From NCBI RefSeq assembly GCF_000092845.1, contig NC_014150.1, positions 1,054,001 to 1,118,000 of the forward strand: DNA of 64,000 bases, written 5' to 3'. A program made the translations under genes and the position numbers. Positions 63,848 through 64,000 of this stretch are shown here, in pieces (the stretch's first letter is position 1; every line of letters begins with the position of its first letter). The notes under the pieces are model-generated. The model did not search any database and had not been told where the DNA came from. It was given only the letters and a program-made list of their open reading frames with translations. Source of the stretch: Brachyspira murdochii DSM 12563 (GTDB lineage Bacteria; Spirochaetota; Brachyspiria; Brachyspirales; Brachyspiraceae).

Positions 63848-64000
63848 ATGATAGCTGTTTTTGTGAATATGATAGCTGTATTAATAGGCTCTCTTGTAGG
63901 ACTTGTATTTAAAAATAAACTCTCTAAAAAATATGAATCTCCTGTATTCATAGCTGCAGGTATAATATCGCTTACTATAGGTATAAGTATGGCAATAACT
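63848..64000 (+). CDS. DUF554 family membrane protein, 3' end outside the window
   Basis: The first 51 codons are visible: MIAVFVNMIAVLIGSLVGLVF, then a basic loop KNKLSKKYESP and a second hydrophobic segment AAGIISLTIGISMAIT. The pattern VNxxAVLIGSLxGLxFK and the following IGISMA match the DUF554 (YdfK-like) family of small inner-membrane proteins of unknown function. AGGA lies 7 bases before the ATG. The gene continues past 64000, so length and C-terminus are not seen. Confidence 0.75.
   Translation, partial: MIAVFVNMIAVLIGSLVGLVFKNKLSKKYESPVFIAAGIISLTIGISMAIT

Overview
The window is strongly AT-rich, with A/T-ending codons and poly-A/poly-T tracts throughout. Its gene content fits an anaerobic spirochaete, most likely a Brachyspira-type organism: dCache chemoreceptors, many TPR proteins, numerous lipoproteins with loose lipoboxes, and a cluster of DUF285/BspA-type repeat proteins. 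This assignment is inference from composition and gene types; no rRNA or tRNA gene is present to confirm it.

Layout. 1-3.6 kb: a short fragment, an exported TPR protein, a small exported protein and rsmG on the + strand. 3.6-8.2 kb (- strand): a UPF0104-type membrane protein, a large unknown protein, a TPR protein and tgt. 8.3-13 kb: chemotaxis, with a frameshifted chemoreceptor diverging from an intact paralogue. 13-17.2 kb: exported proteins, namely a frameshifted oligopeptide-binding lipoprotein, a DUF4349 lipoprotein and three small exported proteins, the first two behind an ECF-sigma-type promoter. 17.2-19 kb: a tandemly duplicated pair of small membrane-protein genes with one truncated copy. 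19-28 kb: an EamA transporter, a small zinc-ribbon protein, a DUF3810 putative peptidase, a GAF histidine kinase, a GH13 enzyme, a REC-PilZ-like protein and thiD. 28.2-32.3 kb: a restriction-modification locus (nuclease-methylase fusion, specificity subunit, HEPN-like protein). 32.4-40.6 kb: iron-type ABC transporter parts with two binding proteins, birA, an amino-acid-binding lipoprotein and an unknown lipoprotein. 40.8-48.2 kb: glyS, a response-regulator/LpxC fusion, a sigma-70 factor, a nuclease-like protein, hemW and a TrpR-like repressor. 48.3-51.9 kb: an ankyrin protein, dnaN and recF, with a decayed toxin-antitoxin pair between dnaN and recF. 51.9-59.6 kb: four DUF285 repeat proteins, one fused to a DUF4132-like domain, and a 70-bp tandem repeat array that exactly fills one intergenic gap. 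59.8-64 kb: DAHP synthase, glycogen phosphorylase and the start of a DUF554 membrane protein.

The most striking items are: (1) the LpxC enzyme carried as the output domain of an apparently complete phospho-receiver, which would tie the committed step of lipid A synthesis to two-component signalling; (2) the DUF285 cluster with its DUF4132-like fusion and the hairpin-bearing 70-bp array running into a start codon; (3) the helicase-less restriction-modification locus ending in a HEPN-like gene; and (4) the ECF-type promoter in front of Gly/Tyr-rich and Spy/CpxP-like envelope proteins.

Three genes are broken by single changes: the chemoreceptor by a base loss, the peptide-binding protein by an extra A in an A-run, and the PIN toxin by one in-frame stop. 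The first two could be real decay or assembly errors.
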